From positions 1 to 8,878 of the forward strand of contig JBIIJX010000101.1 of the NCBI GenBank assembly GCA_044233495.1: a stretch of DNA of 8,878 nucleotides, given 5' to 3'. The notes beneath the pieces were generated by a model. It saw nothing but the letters and a program-made list of their open reading frames with translations. It was not told the DNA's origin and searched no databases. Source of the stretch: UBA10649 sp044233495 (lineage in GTDB: Bacteria > Actinomycetota > Actinomycetes > S36-B12). The first letter of the stretch is position 1. The number at the start of each line of letters is the position of its first letter. Of the stretch, positions 5,893 through 8,878 are shown in pieces. The position numbers and the translations under genes are program-made.

Positions 5893-8091
5893 TCAGGGAT
5901 CCCGACGGAGGAAGACGGTCGCCAGTGGAGGCAGCGTCACGGCTGCGGAAGCGGGGCGACCATGGCAGGGGATCTCCTCGGCCTCGATGCCACCGGCGTT
6001 GCCCACCCCGGAGCCGCCGTAGACGCCTGCGTCGGTGTTGAGGAGCTCCCGCCAGGTGCCCGCCTGTGGGAGTCCCACCCGGTATCCCTCGCGCGGCACG
6101 GGGGACATGTTCGAGAGCACGACCACGCAGCCACCGGAGTCATCGCGGCGCAGCCAGCTGAATGTGTTGGCCCCTGCATCGTTGGCATCGATCCACTCGA
6201 AGCCCGCCGGCTCGTCGTCGCACTCCCAGAGGGCGGGGGTCGCGCGGTAGAGCGCGTTCAGGTCCGTGACGACGGCGAGCACGCCGGAGTGCTCCGGGAA
6301 CTGCAGCAGCCACCAGTCCAGGCCCCGGTCGCTCGCCCACTCGCTCGACTGCGCGAACTCCGACCCCATGAACAGCAGCTTCTTCCCCGGGTGCCCCCAC
6401 ATGAATCCGAGGTAGGCGCGAAGGTTCGCGAGCTCCTGCCAGCGGTCCCCGGGCATGCGCGCCACGAGAGATCCCTTGCCGTGCACGACCTCGTCATGCG
6501 AGATCGGCAGGATGAAGTGCTCGCTGTAGGCGTAGACCATCGCGAACGTCATCTCGTTGTGGTGGTACTGGCGGTGGATGGGCTCATGCGCGATGTACGA
6601 CAGAGAGTCGTGCATCCAGCCCATGTTCCACTTGTAGGCGAAACCCAGACCGCCGAGATACGTCGGCCGAGTCACCCCGGGCCACGCAGTGGACTCCTCC
6701 GCGATCGTCAGCGCACTCGGGACTCGTTTGTAGACGGTCGCGTTCATCTCCTGAAGGAAGGCCACTGCGTCAAGATTCTCGCGGCCACCGAACTCGTTCG
6801 GGTACCACTCGCCGTCCTTGCGTGAGTAGTCGAGGTACAGCATCGAGGCGACGGCATCGACGCGGAGTCCGTCGACGTGGAACTCCTCGAGCCAGAAGAC
6901 GGCATTGGCGACGAGGAAGTTGCGAACCTCGGTACGCCCGAAGTCGAACACGTAGGTTCCCCAGTCCGGATGCTCTCCGCGCCGCGGGTCGGGATGCTCG
7001 TACAGCGGGGTCCCGTCGAAGCGTGCCAGTGCCCATTCGTCCTTCGGGAAGTGCGCCGGGACCCAGTCGATGATGACGCCGATGCCCGACTGATGGAGTC
7101 GGTCGACCAGGTGGCGAAGGTCGTCGGGGGAGCCGAAGCGCGACGTGGGGGCGAAGTACGAGGTCACCTGGTAGCCCCAGGAGGGACCATAGGGGTGCTC
7201 GGCGACAGGCAGGAGCTCCACGTGGGTGAACCCGGTCGCCAGGACGTATTCGGTGAGCTCGTCGGCCAGTTGGCGGTAGTCCAGGCCCGCACGCCAGGAG
7301 CCGAGATGCACCTCGTAGATGGACAGAGGTCGTTTGTGCTGGTGCATGCGCGCGCGCTGCTCCAGCCAAGCGGAGTCCGACCAGGTGTAGTTCGGGGTGT
7401 GGACGATCGATCCGGTGGCCGGAGGCACCTCGGTCGCGAAGGCCATGGGGTCGGCCTTGTCACGCCACGTGCCGTCGCGCCCGAGGATCGCGAACTTGTA
7501 GACAGTGCCGTCCCCGAGTCCGGGGATGAAGATCTCCCAGACCCCGGACGCGCCGAGCGACCTCATGGGATGCCCGGTGCCGTCCCAGTGGTTGAAGTCG
7601 CCGATGACGCGCACGCCCTGAGCGTTGGGCGCCCACACAGCGAAGGAGACACCGTGCACGGGGCCGCGCCATGACTCGTAGGTGCGCGTGTGTGCGCCGA
7701 GGACCTGCCACAGCTGCTCGTGGCGGCCCTCGCTGATCAGGTGAAGGTCCATCTCGCCGAGGGTGGGCAGGTACCGGTACGGATCGTCAGCGGTCAGCGT
7801 CGCCGCGGGGTACGAGATGTCGAGGGTGTAGTCGGGCACGTCGGTGGCGGTGATGGCGACGACCCAGACTCCGCGGTGCTCGTGGGTCATGGGCACGGCG
7901 CGGTCTGCGGTCACGAGGCGCACGCCCTCAGCACCCGGGCGCAGCACGCGCACGGTCACCACCGAGCCGTTCCGGTGGGGACCGAGGATGCTGTGCGGGT
8001 CGTGATGCCAGCCGTCGACCAGACGGTCGAGGTCGAGGATCGAGACGGGGACGGGGGCGCCCGGATCGGGGCTCGTCGGGGTGGATGCCAT
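5893..8091 (-). CDS. glgB: 1,4-alpha-glucan branching enzyme
   Basis: Cuts alpha-1,4-glucan chains and rejoins them through alpha-1,6 bonds, giving branched glycogen or related alpha-glucan. The 732-residue GH13 protein has the usual length: an N-terminal module around WHHDPHSILGPH (29-40), a second carbohydrate-binding module around FAVWAPNAQGVRVIGDFNHW (150-169), and the (beta/alpha)8 barrel from about 255. The catalytic triad is intact: nucleophile Asp412 in GLRVDAV, acid/base Glu465 in IAEES and Asp533 in SHDEVVHGKG, with spacings of 53 and 121 residues identical to E. coli GlgB (405, 458, 526). The C-terminal all-beta domain ends in PLATVFLRR. The frame is open to 8166, but that extension lies inside glgE; ATG 8091 gives a normal N-terminus and shares one base with the glgE stop (TGATG). 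With no Shine-Dalgarno visible, translation is probably coupled to glgE. The gene is convergent with the thioredoxin gene. Confidence 0.97.
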   Translation of the reverse strand: MASTPTSPDPGAPVPVSILDLDRLVDGWHHDPHSILGPHRNGSVVTVRVLRPGAEGVRLVTADRAVPMTHEHRGVWVVAITATDVPDYTLDISYPAATLTADDPYRYLPTLGEMDLHLISEGRHEQLWQVLGAHTRTYESWRGPVHGVSFAVWAPNAQGVRVIGDFNHWDGTGHPMRSLGASGVWEIFIPGLGDGTVYKFAILGRDGTWRDKADPMAFATEVPPATGSIVHTPNYTWSDSAWLEQRARMHQHKRPLSIYEVHLGSWRAGLDYRQLADELTEYVLATGFTHVELLPVAEHPYGPSWGYQVTSYFAPTSRFGSPDDLRHLVDRLHQSGIGVIIDWVPAHFPKDEWALARFDGTPLYEHPDPRRGEHPDWGTYVFDFGRTEVRNFLVANAVFWLEEFHVDGLRVDAVASMLYLDYSRKDGEWYPNEFGGRENLDAVAFLQEMNATVYKRVPSALTIAEESTAWPGVTRPTYLGGLGFAYKWNMGWMHDSLSYIAHEPIHRQYHHNEMTFAMVYAYSEHFILPISHDEVVHGKGSLVARMPGDRWQELANLRAYLGFMWGHPGKKLLFMGSEFAQSSEWASDRGLDWWLLQFPEHSGVLAVVTDLNALYRATPALWECDDEPAGFEWIDANDAGANTFSWLRRDDSGGCVVVLSNMSPVPREGYRVGLPQAGTWRELLNTDAGVYGGSGVGNAGGIEAEEIPCHGRPASAAVTLPPLATVFLRRDP

Positions 8092-8878
8092 CACGCGCGA
8101 CGGGCGTGGACGACGTGGGCGACATGCTCCGCGGGCGAGAGCCGCACGTAGGTGCGGGGCGACCACGTCCAGCGGTTGCCGGTGGCCAGGTCGTGCGCGA
8201 TGAACTTCTCACCGAGGCCGAGGGCGTCGGTGTCCCAGGCGATGGTGGACTCCTGCTCGCGCGCGGGGTCGAGTGTGCAGGCGACGAGCACGATGTCGTC
8301 GCCGTCGCGCTTGGAGTAGGCGAGCACCTGAGGATTGTCGCTGTGATGGAAGCGCAGCGAGCGGAGGTCCTGCAGTGCCGGGTGCGCTCGACGCCACTCG
8401 TTGAGCCGGGTCAGGTAGGGGGCGAGGGTCAGCCCCTTCGATGCGGCGAGGTTCCAGTCGCGTGGTCGGTACTGGTACTTCTCGGAGTCGAGGTACTCCT
8501 CGCTGCCCGGGCGCACGGCGAGATGCTCGTAGAGCTCGTAGCCGCTGTAGACGCCGTAGGTGGGCGACAGCGTCGCGGCGAGTGTGGCGCGGATGGCGAA
8601 TCCGGCCGGACCGCAGTGCTGGAGGTACTCGGGCAGGATGTCAGGGGTGTTGACGAAGAGGTTGGGCCGCATGTACGCCGACGAGGGTCCGGCGAGCTCG
8701 CTGGCGTAGGACCGGATCTCCTCGGCGGTGTTGCGCCAGGTGAAGTAGGTGTAGCTCTGCTGGTACCCGACCTGCGCGAGGGCCCTCATCATCGGCGGTC
8801 GGGTGAAGGCCTCGGCGAGGAACAGGACGTCGGGATCGGTCTGGAAGATGCTCGAGAGCAGCCGGTCCCACACCCACA
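8091..8878 (-). CDS. glgE: Alpha-1,4-glucan:maltose-1-phosphate maltosyltransferase, C-terminal part only
   Basis: Transfers maltose from maltose-1-phosphate to the non-reducing end of alpha-1,4-glucans, the extending step of the actinobacterial GlgE (trehalose-to-glucan) pathway. The last 261 residues are in the window; the rest lies beyond the right edge. The fragment begins in the barrel and shows FLAEAFTRP (acid Glu22 of the fragment), SYTYFTWRNT (41-50), NTPDIL (Asp79), SPTYGVYSGYELYEH and GSEEYLDSEKYQY, all typical of GlgE rather than GlgB or TreS. The Glu-Asp spacing of 57 residues equals that of Streptomyces coelicolor GlgE (Glu423, Asp480). By the same numbering the nucleophile Asp falls about seven residues outside the window. 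A C-terminal beta domain follows, with NPQVLAYSKRDGDDIVLVAC. It is upstream of glgB in one operon with a one-base overlap. The maltose-1-phosphate suppliers (TreS, Pep2) are not in the window and may lie further upstream. Confidence 0.95.
   Translation of the reverse strand, partial: WVWDRLLSSIFQTDPDVLFLAEAFTRPPMMRALAQVGYQQSYTYFTWRNTAEEIRSYASELAGPSSAYMRPNLFVNTPDILPEYLQHCGPAGFAIRATLAATLSPTYGVYSGYELYEHLAVRPGSEEYLDSEKYQYRPRDWNLAASKGLTLAPYLTRLNEWRRAHPALQDLRSLRFHHSDNPQVLAYSKRDGDDIVLVACTLDPAREQESTIAWDTDALGLGEKFIAHDLATGNRWTWSPRTYVRLSPAEHVAHVVHARRA

Noticed and set aside
5881..5903. GATCC...GGATC repeat between the convergent thioredoxin and glgB ends as a shared terminator
   Set aside because: The arms are only 5 bp, there is no T-run, and half of it lies within glgB coding sequence; chance is enough to explain it.
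5827..7674. Long plus-strand open frames opposite glgB
   Set aside because: They are antisense to an intact GH13 enzyme with a complete catalytic triad; no domain or start signal supports them.
8092..8166. 25-residue N-terminal extension of GlgB
   Set aside because: It overlaps the end of glgE in another frame, is Arg/Ala-rich and unlike GlgB N-termini; the TGATG junction explains the start at 8091.
1..8878. Search for a defence system, mobile element, CRISPR array, tRNA or phage gene
   Set aside because: All stretches over 200 bp are filled by recognisable housekeeping or metabolic genes, and I saw no repeat arrays, transposase motifs or cloverleaf-like sequences.

Overview
The window is high-GC DNA with almost no intergenic space, and every gene fits a chromosomal segment of an actinomycete (Actinomycetota). 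The main reasons are the GlgE/GlgB pair, the cysteine-free Rrf2 regulator, GTG starts, several genes without a clear Shine-Dalgarno, and an epimerase of the type I recall from mycobacteria. I cannot name the genus from the sequence. There are no RNA genes, insertion sequences, CRISPR arrays or phage genes.

Layout from left to right. (a) 1-1406, minus: a membrane acyltransferase of the OafA/YrhL (acyltransferase 3) family, running off the left edge. (b) 1450-2784, minus: crotonyl-CoA carboxylase/reductase (ccr), preceded by a strong ribosome binding site and a structured 195-bp leader. (c) 2981-3412, minus: methylmalonyl/ethylmalonyl-CoA epimerase. (d) 3498-4433, plus, divergent from the epimerase: the MeaB GTPase. 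(e) 4446-4913, minus: an Rrf2-family regulator, convergent with meaB. (f) 4998-5882, plus, divergent from the regulator: a thioredoxin-TPR protein of the CnoX/YbbN type. (g) 5893-8091, minus: glycogen branching enzyme GlgB. (h) 8091-8878, minus: the C-terminal part of the maltosyltransferase GlgE, running off the right edge and overlapping glgB by one base (TGATG).

The genes form two metabolic blocks joined by a regulator-redox pair. The left block handles branched-chain acyl-CoAs. CCR reductively carboxylates crotonyl-CoA to ethylmalonyl-CoA, the epimerase interconverts the 2R/2S forms of ethylmalonyl- or methylmalonyl-CoA, and MeaB protects the B12-dependent acyl-CoA mutase that acts next; that mutase is not in the window. 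The right block makes alpha-glucan. GlgE extends 1,4-glucans from maltose-1-phosphate and GlgB adds the 1,6 branches. The order epimerase - thioredoxin - glgB - glgE resembles the arrangement I recall in Mycobacterium tuberculosis, which suggests an old, conserved neighbourhood.

I found no strong candidate for an undescribed system. The best points for a second look are an inverted repeat overlapping a candidate leaderless promoter between the Rrf2 regulator and the thioredoxin gene, a Gln in place of a metal-ligand His in the epimerase, and two GC-rich hairpins in front of the ccr ribosome binding site.
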